This document shows positions 43,328 through 51,849 of a DNA stretch of 64,000 nucleotides, in pieces (position 1 is the first letter of the stretch; every line of letters begins with the position of its first letter). Source of the DNA: Ammoniphilus sp. CFH 90114 (GTDB lineage: Bacteria > Bacillota > Bacilli > Aneurinibacillales > RAOX-1); NCBI RefSeq assembly GCF_004123195.1, contig NZ_SDLI01000004.1, positions 248,001 through 312,000 on the forward strand. The letters are read 5' to 3'. The position numbers and the translations under genes are program-made. The notes beneath the pieces are model-generated. The model was given only the letters and a program-made list of their open reading frames with translations, did no database searches and was not told the DNA's origin.

Positions 43328-44644
43328 CTACTCCATCTTCCATTTCGCTGGATCAGCTAGTTCCTGGTTTCCAGTAATTAAATTCTTGACCTCGCAATCT
43401 CCTCCAGGTTCAAAAGGTAGAAACCACACATACGGTATTCCTTTTCTAGACGCGTAGCGAATCTGTTTGGCAAACTTCACTGCACTAGGGAAGACCTCTA
43501 CTTTATGCCCGTTCTCTCTTAGCTTGGCTGCAATCGCAAGGGCCTCTGCATACCGATCGTCCTGCGGTAAAACCACGAGGATATCAGTAGGACTTTTTCT
43601 TCCTAGTGGAAGCTCGTTCTCATGGAACAGCTTTCCTAGGACCCGCGATAATCCGATAGACATCCCAACTCCACTTAGATTCTTATCAATGAAAGAGCCT
43701 GCTAAATTTTCGTATCGACCACCCGAACACACACTGCCTAGCTCAGGATACTGAATTAACGAAGATTCATAGACTGTTCCTGTATAGTAATCAAGCCCGC
43801 GGGCAATAGACAGGTCCGCTATCACAGCGCCTGAGGGAAGATCCTGTAAGTCTTGCAGGACCTGATCTAATTCTTCTAGCCCTTCCTGCATAAGAGGATG
43901 CTCAACCCCAAGCTCTTGAACCTTAGATACAAGTCCTTCACGATCCGTTTTAATTTTGGCAATCGCTACACATCGTTGAGCTAGTTCATCTGTTAACCCT
44001 TCTTCCTCTTGAAGGATCTTTAATACGCCTTTTTCACCCAGCTTATCCCACTTATCGATCGCGCGAACGATTCGGCTCATTTCCTCAATCCCTAGACCTA
44101 GAAAGTATCCCTGGAGGACTTTGCGATTGTTTAATCTAAATTGAATATCAAGGCCTAACTTCTGAAAGATCCCAAACATGACTCTAGGCATCTCTGAGTC
44201 GAACCTTAAGGGAAGCGTATCCTCATGGATTACATCGATATCACACTGGTAAAACTCACGATACCTGCCTACCTGTGCTCGCTCTCCTCTCCATACTTTT
44301 TGCATCTGATATCGCTTGAAGGGAAACACGAGGTCTCCATAATGCTGTGCTACATAGCGCGCAAAAGGGACTGTTAAATCATAATGCAATCCCAATCGGG
44401 CTTCATCTCCCTCTTCGGCATGCAGCCTTTGCATCACATAGATTTCTTTATCAATCTCGCCCTTTGCAGTTAGAACATTTAATTCTTCAACCGATGGAGT
44501 TTCAATACAGGCATACCCAAAACTCTCAAATTCCTTGCGTATCGTATCCATCCACATGAGTTCAACAGCTTTCTGTTCGGGTAGCCATTCTGGAAAACCT
44601 GAAATTGCCTGGGGGCGATACTTCCCCTTTGCTTGATTTGACAT
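43328..44644 (-). CDS. hisS: Histidyl-tRNA synthetase
   Basis: A 438-aa class II aminoacyl-tRNA synthetase. Motif 2 is VWRGERAQVGRYREFYQCD, the HisRS-specific segment is ARGLDYYTGTVYE, and motif 3 lies in VGMSIGLSRVLG; a C-terminal anticodon-binding domain follows. It charges tRNA-His. ATG at 44644 is 9 nt after AAGGAG; the longer open frame to 44794 is the leader region. Expression appears to be controlled by a His-rich leader peptide and terminator upstream. A hisZ role is unlikely because the catalytic motifs are intact. Confidence 0.9.
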   Translation of the reverse strand: MSNQAKGKYRPQAISGFPEWLPEQKAVELMWMDTIRKEFESFGYACIETPSVEELNVLTAKGEIDKEIYVMQRLHAEEGDEARLGLHYDLTVPFARYVAQHYGDLVFPFKRYQMQKVWRGERAQVGRYREFYQCDIDVIHEDTLPLRFDSEMPRVMFGIFQKLGLDIQFRLNNRKVLQGYFLGLGIEEMSRIVRAIDKWDKLGEKGVLKILQEEEGLTDELAQRCVAIAKIKTDREGLVSKVQELGVEHPLMQEGLEELDQVLQDLQDLPSGAVIADLSIARGLDYYTGTVYESSLIQYPELGSVCSGGRYENLAGSFIDKNLSGVGMSIGLSRVLGKLFHENELPLGRKSPTDILVVLPQDDRYAEALAIAAKLRENGHKVEVFPSAVKFAKQIRYASRKGIPYVWFLPFEPGGDCEVKNLITGNQELADPAKWKME

Positions 44645-44660
44645 GAGTGATCTTCTCCTT

Positions 44661-44704
44661 AGAAAAAAATGAAAAAGCCATGCAAGGCTACACCTCACAT
44701 GGCT
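44661..44704 (-). terminator. Attenuator terminator upstream of hisS
   Basis: On the minus strand AGCCATG and CATGGCT (44704-44698 and 44682-44676) close a 15-nt loop, followed by TTTTTCATTTTTTTCT, all before the hisS ribosome site. Upstream segments at 44742-44752 can pair with either 44782-44792 (in the leader ORF) or 44726-44736, giving mutually exclusive folds. Confidence 0.7.
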
Positions 44705-44763
44705 CCCAATGGCAAGAGCTTCGCAGGTGCAAACACAATAAGCGTTTACACCTAGAAAAAACA

Positions 44764-44841
44764 TTAACTGTTTTTCCAATGGGTACAAACGCAATGAGAA
44801 TGATGACGATGATGATGGCAGTTGAGTTTCTTATTACTCAT
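44764..44841 (-). CDS. Histidine leader peptide of hisS (25 aa)
   Basis: ATG at 44841, 7 nt after GGGGGG, opens M-S-N-K-K-L-N-C then H-H-H-R-H-H-S-H, with another His at 21, and stops at TAA: seven His codons in 25. Such a run is the hallmark of ribosome-mediated attenuation, in which stalling on His codons when charged tRNA-His is scarce prevents the downstream terminator. The coding segment just after the His run is one arm of alternative pairings. Confidence 0.75.
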   Translation of the reverse strand: MSNKKLNCHHHRHHSHCVCTHWKNS

Positions 44842-44914
44842 CTTGTTTCCCCCCTTAATTATTTATCTAATCTTACTGTAAAATTGTGGTCGATAGCAAG
44901 TCATGATTTTCCCT

Positions 44915-44957
44915 TGTGACTTATTACACATCCTTTTCTATTCTCTCTTGTTAGAAT
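44915..44957 (+). promoter_or_regulatory. Fnr-type box and promoter of narK
   Basis: TGTGA-CTTATT-ACACA (44915-44930) matches the Bacillus Fnr consensus TGTGA-N6-TCACA at 9 of 10 positions. A TAGAAT -10 hexamer lies at 44952-44957. A start site about 7 nt later would centre the box at about -41.5, the class II activator position. B. subtilis narK is Fnr-controlled, which supports the call. Confidence 0.65.
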
Positions 44958-45001
44958 GACACTACAACAAGGATACATTATCAATTAGGGGGAAGAACAC
45001 C

Positions 45002-46297
45002 ATGCGTGTTATAACAGAATGGAAACCGGAAGTTCCTCAGTTTTGGGAGTCAACTGGAAAACAAATTGCGCGAAAAAACCTTCTCATATCGGTTTTCGCT
45101 TTGATCTTAGCCTTTATCGTTTGGCAGATTTGGTCTGTTGTAGCGGTTCGTCTTAATGATGTAGGATTTAATCTAAGCAAGAGTGAATTGTTTACTCTGG
45201 CAGCCCTTCCGGGTTTATCAGGAGCAACCTTGCGTCTAGTCTATACTTTCATGCCGGGTTTACTAGGCGGAAAAAACTGGACGGTGATTAGTACAAGTGT
45301 ACTTTTAATACCAACTATTGGAATTGGATTTGCCGTACAGAATCCAGAAACTCCGTATTATGTTTTAGTGATCTTAGCAGCCTTGTGTGGTCTTGGCGGA
45401 GCAAACCTGTCTTCCTCAACAGCAAATATTAATGCCTTTTTCCCTAAGAAGCATAAGGGTACAGCTAACGGAATTAACGTTGGAATTGGGAACCTCGGTG
45501 TTAGTGTAGTGCAGTTTGTTACTCCACTAGCCATTGGGGTGAGTTTTATAGGAGTAATGACCGGTAGCTCCCAAGTGCTTCCAGACGGTTCAGAAATCTA
45601 CATTCAGAATGCTGCGTTTATCTGGGTCATTCCTATTGTTGCAGCGATTCTATTAGCTGCCTTCGGAATGGACAATCTTCCCAATACAAAACAAAGTTTT
45701 AAAGAACAAGTTGTTGTCTTAAAGCATAAGCACACTTGGATTATGACATGGCTCTACGTCATGTGCTTCGGTTCTTTTATAGGCTACGCCGCAGCATTTC
45801 CGCTGCTAATTCGTTCCGAGTTCCCTGAAATTAACGCCGTGCAATATGCCTTCCTTGGGCCATTAGTAGGTGCTTCCCTTCGTCCACTTGGAGGGTGGAT
45901 ATCTGATAAAGTAAACAGCGGAGCTAAAGTTACTTTCTGGACTACACTCAGTATGGTTGCCGCAACCGCCGGAGTCATCTATTTCTTGAACATAAACCAT
46001 TTCAACGGATTCTTAGTGATGTTCCTCATCCTCTTTGCAGGTACGGGTATTGCCAACGGTTCAACCTTCCGCATGGTTCCCTTCATCTTTGAAGGAAAGC
46101 AATCAGGCCCAGTACTAGGATTTATTGCGGCAATAGGAGCATACGGAGCATTCTTTATTCCTAAGATCTTCGGATGGTCCATCGATTCTACAGGTTCAGC
46201 TAATCTTGCACTCAATCTCTTCATCGGTTATTACGTCATCAGCTTGTTTGTTTGCTGGTTCTGGTATTCTAGAAAAAATGCTTCAATTAAATGTTAA
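45002..46297 (+). CDS. narK: Nitrate/nitrite transporter NarK (MFS)
   Basis: A 431-aa major facilitator with twelve membrane segments. NNP-family features include the nitrate-signature region NINAFFPKKHKGTANGINVG and a second G-rich signature around FAGTGIANGSTFRMVP. It exchanges or imports nitrate and exports nitrite during nitrate respiration. The Fnr-type box upstream indicates oxygen-limited expression. No nitrate reductase genes are in the window. Confidence 0.9.
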   Translation: MRVITEWKPEVPQFWESTGKQIARKNLLISVFALILAFIVWQIWSVVAVRLNDVGFNLSKSELFTLAALPGLSGATLRLVYTFMPGLLGGKNWTVISTSVLLIPTIGIGFAVQNPETPYYVLVILAALCGLGGANLSSSTANINAFFPKKHKGTANGINVGIGNLGVSVVQFVTPLAIGVSFIGVMTGSSQVLPDGSEIYIQNAAFIWVIPIVAAILLAAFGMDNLPNTKQSFKEQVVVLKHKHTWIMTWLYVMCFGSFIGYAAAFPLLIRSEFPEINAVQYAFLGPLVGASLRPLGGWISDKVNSGAKVTFWTTLSMVAATAGVIYFLNINHFNGFLVMFLILFAGTGIANGSTFRMVPFIFEGKQSGPVLGFIAAIGAYGAFFIPKIFGWSIDSTGSANLALNLFIGYYVISLFVCWFWYSRKNASIKC

Positions 46298-46316
46298 ATA
46301 CAAGTAGGCTTAGAAG

Positions 46317-46349
46317 AGCTGTTTCTGCTATAGTAGAAACAGCTTTTCA
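46317..46349 (+). terminator. Terminator after narK
   Basis: AGCTGTTTCT and AGAAACAGCT form a 10-bp stem with an 8-nt loop, followed by TTTC. Confidence 0.75.
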
Positions 46350-46370
46350 CATTAAAGGAGACGTTTGTCT

Positions 46371-46931
46371 ATGCAAGAAAAGAAAAGATGTGGTTGGGTA
46401 ACAACCGATCCCCTCTATATAAAGTACCATGATGAAGAATGGGGTGTCCCTGTGAGGGACAGTCAGAAGCTCTTTGAGATGCTGTGCTTAGAAGGAGCAC
46501 AAGCCGGGTTGTCTTGGATAACGGTTTTGAAGAAGAGAGAAAATTATCGAACAGCCTTTGACAACTTTGATCCTCAAAGAATAGCCCAATATGATGAGCA
46601 AAAAATTAATATATTATTATCAAACGAAGGGATTATTCGACATCGCGGCAAGATTGAAGCCTTTATCACGAATGCAAAATGTTATCTGGAAATGACCCAT
46701 AAAGGTGAAGATTTTTCCACCTTTCTCTGGTCTTTTATTGGAGGGAATCCTGTCATCAACGATTGGACAGAGAATCAAAAATCCCCCAGTAAAACCGAGG
46801 TTTCCGATGCGATGAGTAAAGCATTGAAAAAGAAAGGGTTCAAATTCGTAGGAAGCACGATCTGTTATGCGTTTATGCAAGCCACAGGTATGGTAGACGA
46901 TCATGACGGCTCATGTTATAAACGAAGCTAA
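46371..46931 (+). CDS. tag: DNA-3-methyladenine glycosylase I
   Basis: A 186-aa Tag glycosylase that removes 3-methyladenine from DNA in base excision repair. The zinc ligands expected from E. coli Tag are present: Cys in KRCGW, His in KYHDEEWG, and His and Cys in DDHDGSCY. EGAQAGLSWITVLKKRENYR is a family hallmark. ATG at 46371 is 10 nt after AAAGGAG; a TTG two codons earlier is too close. Confidence 0.92.
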   Translation: MQEKKRCGWVTTDPLYIKYHDEEWGVPVRDSQKLFEMLCLEGAQAGLSWITVLKKRENYRTAFDNFDPQRIAQYDEQKINILLSNEGIIRHRGKIEAFITNAKCYLEMTHKGEDFSTFLWSFIGGNPVINDWTENQKSPSKTEVSDAMSKALKKKGFKFVGSTICYAFMQATGMVDDHDGSCYKRS

Positions 46932-46970
46932 AATAAGAAACCTTGGCTGTCTTCCAAGGATTCTTATTTT
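46930..46970. terminator. Bidirectional terminator after tag
   Basis: AAAATAAGAA-CCTTGG pairs with CCAAGG-TTCTTATTTT around a 7-nt loop, with one bulged base pair position. It overlaps the end of the convergent gene. Confidence 0.8.
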
Positions 46971-47245
46971 GCGTTTTTTTCCACATATTCTATAAACCCA
47001 TCCCGTGCGCCTTTTTGTTCTATAATTTTCTTCACATAATACCAGTCGGAAAGCAATCCCTCTTGTTTTTGTGTTTCTATATATTTTCTAAACCTGTCTT
47101 CTTGGATCAGCTGTTGATACCAATCCTGTTTGTCCAACAAGGTCCATACCTCTGAAAGAGTGGGGTCCTTTATCCTTAAAAGATATTTCTTGATCACATG
47201 CGCCACACCTGCTCCGAGCGCTAACATAGCTAATAGTCCAATCAT
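46964..47245 (-). CDS. Small membrane-anchored protein of unknown function
   Basis: A 93-aa protein with one N-terminal transmembrane segment (GLLAMLALGAGVAHVI) followed by a charged, probably helical cytoplasmic part. No family recognised. It starts 5 bp after the sugar kinase stop, so the two are co-transcribed. Confidence 0.65.
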   Translation of the reverse strand: MIGLLAMLALGAGVAHVIKKYLLRIKDPTLSEVWTLLDKQDWYQQLIQEDRFRKYIETQKQEGLLSDWYYVKKIIEQKGARDGFIEYVEKNAK

Positions 47246-47250
47246 ACTTA

Positions 47251-48201
47251 CTAGGCCTCGTTTTCTAATCTTTTCCTTACTTCAGGAAGTGTAGGAAGTG
47301 CCGTCATAGCTCCCTTTGTTGAGGCAGCTAACCCCCCTGATACAGCTGCAAATTTTGTAAACTCTCCTACTTCATCAACGGTTAAGGTTGTTATTGTTTT
47401 TCTCGATGCATTGATGTTATATAAGATTCCCGAGACAAAAGCATCCCCTGCACCGGTTGTATCCACGACAGAAACAGAAATGGCAGGAATTCGTCGAGTT
47501 TGTCCCTTAAACTGGAAAACACAACCTTCCCCACCCATTGTGATAAAGATAAGCGGGATATCATATTGAGCCAACGAGGACAAACCATTCTCTATACTCT
47601 GCTCCCCTGTCAAGAATACCAGTTCTTCTTCTGATATTTTGAGAATATCAGCTTGCCCGATAGTGGAAAGGATCGTTGTTTTTGCCTCTTCTGGTGTCTT
47701 CCAAAGACTCAAGCGAAGATTAGGATCGTAGGAGATTAACATTCCATTCTGTTTAGCTAATTGAATGGCATGCACGGTTGCACTTCTAGATGGCTCACTA
47801 ATCAAGGATATCGAACCAAAATGGAGGATGTGATTGTTTTCAAACCATTCAGATTGCAAATCTTTTATACCAAGATATCGATCTGCACTTGGATCAATAT
47901 AAAAACTAAAACTTCTCTCACCACCAGGGTCTAACGTAACGAATACGATACCTGTACGGACATGTTCTTCCCACGATACATAACTTACATCAACCCCTTG
48001 AGCTTCAAGGGTATCCAACAGAAATTTTCCAAGGACGTCTTGTCCGAGCTTGCCTAAGAAAAAAGCTTTCCCACCTAACTTCGATATCCCAACGGCCACA
48101 TTAGCAGGCGCCCCTCCAGGACTCTTCTGATAAATTAAATGATGTTCATCAAGTGGAATAAAATCAATTAATGCTTCACCTAAACAAATGACACCACTCA
48201 A
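47251..48201 (-). CDS. PfkB-family carbohydrate kinase (fructokinase-like)
   Basis: A 316-aa ribokinase-fold sugar kinase. SPGGAPANVAVGISKLGG is the substrate-side signature, and DTTGAGDAFVSGILY holds the anion hole and catalytic Asp. Closest by eye to fructokinases. TTG at 48201 follows GGGGGAAGAG. No sugar transporter is nearby, so the substrate remains open. Confidence 0.86.
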   Translation of the reverse strand: MSGVICLGEALIDFIPLDEHHLIYQKSPGGAPANVAVGISKLGGKAFFLGKLGQDVLGKFLLDTLEAQGVDVSYVSWEEHVRTGIVFVTLDPGGERSFSFYIDPSADRYLGIKDLQSEWFENNHILHFGSISLISEPSRSATVHAIQLAKQNGMLISYDPNLRLSLWKTPEEAKTTILSTIGQADILKISEEELVFLTGEQSIENGLSSLAQYDIPLIFITMGGEGCVFQFKGQTRRIPAISVSVVDTTGAGDAFVSGILYNINASRKTITTLTVDEVGEFTKFAAVSGGLAASTKGAMTALPTLPEVRKRLENEA

Positions 48202-48359
48202 AGCTCTTCCCCCTTTTTCTGTAATTTCCCCTTAACACATGTAATTTAGTATAATGATATGACAAACAACCATTAATTTCTATAACTACAACCTATAGGG
48301 ATGTGGTTACAAGGGATAAAATATGAAAATAATCGAATATAACAATGAGGTCATACGTT

Positions 48360-49061
48360 ATGGGGAAATTATTCTACGCAGTAAAGGTGGGCCGGGAGCC
48401 TGGAATCTTTCGAAAACAAAAACAAGCCCTAAATCAGGTGCGTGATTTTTCTAGAGGAGAATGGTGCCGATTCCCTACGTTTGAGCAAGCTGAGCAATAT
48501 CTTCGGGAGTCTGTATGCAACATCGACTATGATTGGTTAATTCGGGAACGTAATAAAAAGTGGTATCGGAAAAAGGTCTCCTTTGAAGAACTTTCCTTTT
48601 TTGATGAATTAGCCCTAACTCAAGAATACTCCAATGAAGAAGAAACGATCATAGCCTATACGGACGGTTCAGCTTATAAAGATTACGCTGCCTATGGCGT
48701 TGTAATCGTAAAAGATCAACAAGTCATACACCAAATATCAGGAATCAAACGAATACACAACCAGAAGTCCATGTCCTTAATTGCTGAAATCCTAGCTGTT
48801 GAAGCATCAGTTCAATATGCTATTGAACAACAAAAGAAAAAGATCGCGATATTTCACGATCTCTCCACTTTAGGCCTCGCAGCTTATGGTCAAGTTCATA
48901 TTAACACGATCCTTTACCGTGATTACCAACAATTTATCACTGAAGCCCTACAACATATTGATATTCACTTTGTAAAAGTTAAAGGGCATAGTGAGAATCC
49001 ATATAATAATTTAGCCGACCAATTAGCTAAAGATTTAATCAATAAGAAGAAAAAGAAATGA
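48360..49061 (+). CDS. RNase H1-like protein with viroplasmin-type N-terminal domain
   Basis: A 233-aa protein. Residues 1-50 (GKLFYAVKVGREPGIF, then W-C-R-F-P-T-F-E-Q-A-E-Q-Y-L) match the viroplasmin/caulimovirus domain that binds RNA-DNA hybrids. The C-terminal half is RNase H1: Asp in YTDGSAY, Glu in AEILAVEA, Asp in FHDLSTL and Asp in LADQLAKD form the D-E-D-D active site. It degrades RNA in RNA-DNA hybrids. ATG at 48360 is 9 nt after GAGG and begins exactly at the domain. Confidence 0.85.
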   Translation: MGKLFYAVKVGREPGIFRKQKQALNQVRDFSRGEWCRFPTFEQAEQYLRESVCNIDYDWLIRERNKKWYRKKVSFEELSFFDELALTQEYSNEEETIIAYTDGSAYKDYAAYGVVIVKDQQVIHQISGIKRIHNQKSMSLIAEILAVEASVQYAIEQQKKKIAIFHDLSTLGLAAYGQVHINTILYRDYQQFITEALQHIDIHFVKVKGHSENPYNNLADQLAKDLINKKKKK

Positions 49062-49080
49062 ATGGTTTTGATAAGATAAA

Positions 49081-49113
49081 AAGAGGGTCCCAACTTCGCG
49101 TTGGAACCCTCTT
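49081..49113. terminator. Bidirectional terminator after the RNase H gene
   Basis: AAGAGGGTCCCAAC pairs with GTTGGAACCCTCTT (one C-A mismatch) around TTCGC. It serves the RNase H gene and the small convergent spore-type gene. Confidence 0.8.
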
Positions 49114-49123
49114 ATCTCTTTAA

Positions 49124-49222
49124 TTAATAAATGAACCCTGGTCGGGAGATAATCACCAATAAAATGTAAAGCACCAAGATAAACCCAATTGACTGTCCTA
49201 ATCCTCCTACAACTGCACTCAT
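49124..49222 (-). CDS. YjcZ-like small spore-associated membrane protein (32 aa)
   Basis: A 32-aa ORF with AAAAAGGAGG 9 nt before its ATG: glycine-rich start (VVGGLGQSIG) then a single hydrophobic helix (FILVLYILLVII). This is the pattern of the YjcZ/small sporulation-protein family of Bacillales. Confidence 0.68.
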   Translation of the reverse strand: MSAVVGGLGQSIGFILVLYILLVIISRPGFIY

Positions 49223-49329
49223 GACTGAATTCCTCCTTTTTCTGTTAATCTAATATATCTTATGAGAGGGCAACGGCAAAGGTATGTGCTAACACCCATT
49301 CACCGTAAATTCAAGCATTCGCCTATAGA

Positions 49330-49593
49330 TTAATTCATCTTCTTTTTAATATTATTGATCTGCTTTTGACTAACACCTGATTTCATTAACATGGAGATCA
49401 TCCCTAAGGCTGAACCCATTCCTCCTGATGCAATCTTTTTAAAATTTTTGACGAGACGATTTAATTCTTCGTCACTAAATTTCTGTCCAGATTCCTTTCC
49501 CGCTGCTTTCAAAACCTTCCTCAAGGTTTTTTCATCCGTTAGCTTATCAGGTGGGACACTTTGCACGAGCTTAATAATCGTATTAATATCCAT
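49330..49593 (-). CDS. SpoVIF-like small sporulation protein
   Basis: An 87-aa basic protein with segment KLTDEKTLRKVLKAAGKES followed by K-F-S-D-E-E-L-N-R-L, resembling stage VI sporulation protein F and relatives that act in spore coat assembly. Similarity is by eye and moderate. It is transcribed alone behind an AGGAGTGAG ribosome site. Confidence 0.55.
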   Translation of the reverse strand: MDINTIIKLVQSVPPDKLTDEKTLRKVLKAAGKESGQKFSDEELNRLVKNFKKIASGGMGSALGMISMLMKSGVSQKQINNIKKKMN

Positions 49594-49750
49594 AAAAACC
49601 TCACTCCTATTATCGTATTGACTTGATATTTTATGTCAACCGGACAGGTGAGGTAATAGAGCAAAGACACAATTTAGAAAGAATCATGAAATTCTTCCAA
49701 CAGGTAATGATATGAAAATAAAGTACCTTGTAGAAAGGGGAAGTACCACA

Positions 49751-49981
49751 ATGAATAACAATCAAATTCGCGAATTTTTAACGGATAAGAATTGGGTAGA
49801 ACCTCATCACGATTCAAGATTTATTCACCCTCACCATCCTTATGTCATTATTAATGCAGGCGACGAGGGTCAAGTTACCTTAAGAGAAACATCCGATCAC
49901 GGGCAAAATGGTGAGGAAATCTTTACCTTTTATTCCTTAGACCAATTGCAAGGATGGTTTGAGAATAATATTGGAGAATAA
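49751..49981 (+). CDS. Hypothetical 76-aa protein
   Basis: A soluble acidic 76-aa protein, rich in His in its first half (EPHHDSRFIHPHHPY). ATG at 49751 follows GAAAGGGG; the open frame starts earlier at 49712 without a ribosome site. No family recognised. Followed by a terminator shared with fabI. Confidence 0.6.
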   Translation: MNNNQIREFLTDKNWVEPHHDSRFIHPHHPYVIINAGDEGQVTLRETSDHGQNGEEIFTFYSLDQLQGWFENNIGE

Positions 49982-49985
49982 AAAA

Positions 49986-50008
49986 ACAGGGGCTTGATTA
50001 TCCCCTGT
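49986..50008. terminator. Bidirectional terminator between the 76-aa gene and fabI
   Basis: ACAGGGG and CCCCTGT form a 7-bp stem with a 9-nt loop; an A run before it becomes TTTTTT on the minus strand. It overlaps the fabI 3' end. Confidence 0.7.
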
Positions 50009-50810
50009 CCTTCTCTTCCTCTATAGGTAGATCGACTCCTGTAATGTGAAAACCAGCATCTACATAGATCGTCTCACCCGTAATTCCTGAGCCCCAATCA
50101 CTCAGTAGCAATAGGGATGCTTTCGCCACTTCATCGACCGTTGCATTTCTTCTTAATGGAGAGTGAGCAGCGGTATGCTCTATGAGTTGATTGAATGCTC
50201 CAATTCCACTTGCGGCCCTTGTTTTAATCGTTCCAGGTGATAAACAATTCACTCGAATACCTTCCCGACCAAGATCCGCGGCTAAATAGCGGACATTGCT
50301 TTCTAAAGCCGCTTTTGCTACGCCCATAATGTTATAATTCGTAACAACACGCTCCCCTCCCATATAGGAAACGGTCATGACCGCGGCATCTCGATTTCTC
50401 AACATGTCTAGAGTTTCTTTCAAGACCACATTTAAGGAGAAGACCGAGATCAGCATAGAATCCATAAATCCTTGCCTCGATGTTTGAATAAAGCGTCCTT
50501 CAAGTTCCCCTTTTTTGGGCCCTCCTGCTACAGAGTGGACGATAAAATCCAGCTCCCCCTCAAAATGCTCTCGAAGTTTCCCCATAACCACCTGAACACT
50601 ATCTTCTCTTGTAACATCCATCTCATGATAGAACTTGGATCCGATAGACTCAAACAAGGGCTGTACAAAGCGAAGCGTCTTCTCATTCTGATAGGTAGAA
50701 GCCAATTCCGCCCCTTCTTCCCAACACTTTTTGGCGATATGCCAAGCAATGCTGTGCTCATTCGCAACTCCGAGAACAAGACCCTTCTTCCCTTGCAATA
50801 ACTTATTCAT
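49998..50810 (-). CDS. fabI: Enoyl-ACP reductase FabI-type (SDR)
   Basis: A 270-aa divergent SDR: GKKGLVLGVANEHSIAWHIA is the FabI nucleotide-binding start, and MTVSYMGGERVVTNYNIMGVAKAALE holds the Tyr-x6-Lys pair. It reduces trans-2-enoyl-ACP in fatty-acid elongation with NAD(P)H. A FabL-type reductase is the main alternative. It stands alone, away from other fab genes. Confidence 0.87.
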   Translation of the reverse strand: MNKLLQGKKGLVLGVANEHSIAWHIAKKCWEEGAELASTYQNEKTLRFVQPLFESIGSKFYHEMDVTREDSVQVVMGKLREHFEGELDFIVHSVAGGPKKGELEGRFIQTSRQGFMDSMLISVFSLNVVLKETLDMLRNRDAAVMTVSYMGGERVVTNYNIMGVAKAALESNVRYLAADLGREGIRVNCLSPGTIKTRAASGIGAFNQLIEHTAAHSPLRRNATVDEVAKASLLLLSDWGSGITGETIYVDAGFHITGVDLPIEEEKDRG

Positions 50811-51008
50811 CGGTACTTCCTCATTTCTATAATTTTACTCTTCTCCCATTTAATCATAACCTATGACTGGGGGAAAGTCGTTTACAAAATGGACAAAAAG
50901 CTTTGAACGTTTAATGAACATGTTTACTGGCTCATTTTCATTTCCTTAATTAGCCATTATGATTATTCTATATTCCCTTGTTATTCTATTACAAAAGGAG
51001 CTCAGAAC

Positions 51009-51257
51009 ATGTCGGATCCTACCATTCTCATTACAGGATTATTTGCTACCGTGTTTCTTGCCTACAAGCTCGGCAGAAAAGATAAATATCTTCTTTTGCA
51101 CTCTATTTTCTTTGGTTCAGCCATGATGATTTTACTTTGGCAATCACTTACTGCATCCAACGTTCAACCTTTATTCGAATATCTTATGTTTACGTTAATC
51201 ACTCTCTCCTTCCTGCCACTACTCGTATGGTTTAAGAAAACAAAAAACATAGCTTAG
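51009..51257 (+). CDS. Small membrane protein of unknown function (82 aa)
   Basis: An 82-aa protein with about three hydrophobic segments and a basic tail (KKTKNIA). ATG follows AAAAGGAG with 9-nt spacing. No family recognised; a terminator-like hairpin was not clear downstream. Confidence 0.62.
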   Translation: MSDPTILITGLFATVFLAYKLGRKDKYLLLHSIFFGSAMMILLWQSLTASNVQPLFEYLMFTLITLSFLPLLVWFKKTKNIA

Positions 51258-51381
51258 GCTTTATGGTCCATCCATTTGCCTAGGTTTTTTTGTTTCCATT
51301 TTAAAAAAAGGGTTGAATTTTACTTTTGGTATACAATATACTAAAAATAAAGAGAATTATTATCATACGAGGAGGTACACC

Positions 51382-51756
51382 ATGCTATTACAAAAGGAGC
51401 AACAAAAAAAAGAAAGACAATTCTTTATCGACGGAATTAATCTATATGGAACAGAAGATGAAAAAGAAGCGTTAGAAGCTTATTTGATTCAACAGGACGT
51501 TGTTAAGCGTATGGAAGAATATTATGAGACTCTTCGCCGCGGACACGCCCGAGTAAGTGAATTCTTGGTTACTGGTGGAAAACGCTTCAAGGCAATTAAT
51601 CTAGCAGAAATGAAAGAGAAGTATGATGAATTGCTTGAAGAACACCGTGCGAAAGAAGAAAGATTGAAGAAAAAGTTTGAAGCGATCCTCTTTGCTACGG
51701 ATACCGAGAGAGAAGCTGATATCAAACTTCTTCAACATGCCTATAAGAGTCTTTAA
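51382..51756 (+). CDS. Hypothetical charged coiled-coil protein (124 aa)
   Basis: A 124-aa protein dominated by Glu, Lys and Arg, with a long predicted helix/coiled coil in its second half (MKEKYDELLEEHRAKEERLK). ATG at 51382 has GAGGAGG 7 nt before it; the open frame begins upstream without a ribosome site. Function unknown. Confidence 0.65.
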   Translation: MLLQKEQQKKERQFFIDGINLYGTEDEKEALEAYLIQQDVVKRMEEYYETLRRGHARVSEFLVTGGKRFKAINLAEMKEKYDELLEEHRAKEERLKKKFEAILFATDTEREADIKLLQHAYKSL

Positions 51757-51849
51757 ACGATTTTTTTAGCTTTTCCTTTGCATTCCCCAGCTTAAACCGT
51801 ATATGATAAGCATACTACGTCAACAGCAGAAAGAATGCAGGTGAAGCAA

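Noticed and set aside
44647-44919. Plus-strand open frame across the hisS leader
   Set aside because: It is antisense to the His leader peptide; its Met run is simply the reverse complement of the His codons.
44642-44950. T-box riboswitch upstream of hisS
   Set aside because: No T-box consensus sequence or specifier-loop layout could be found; the His leader ORF explains the region better.
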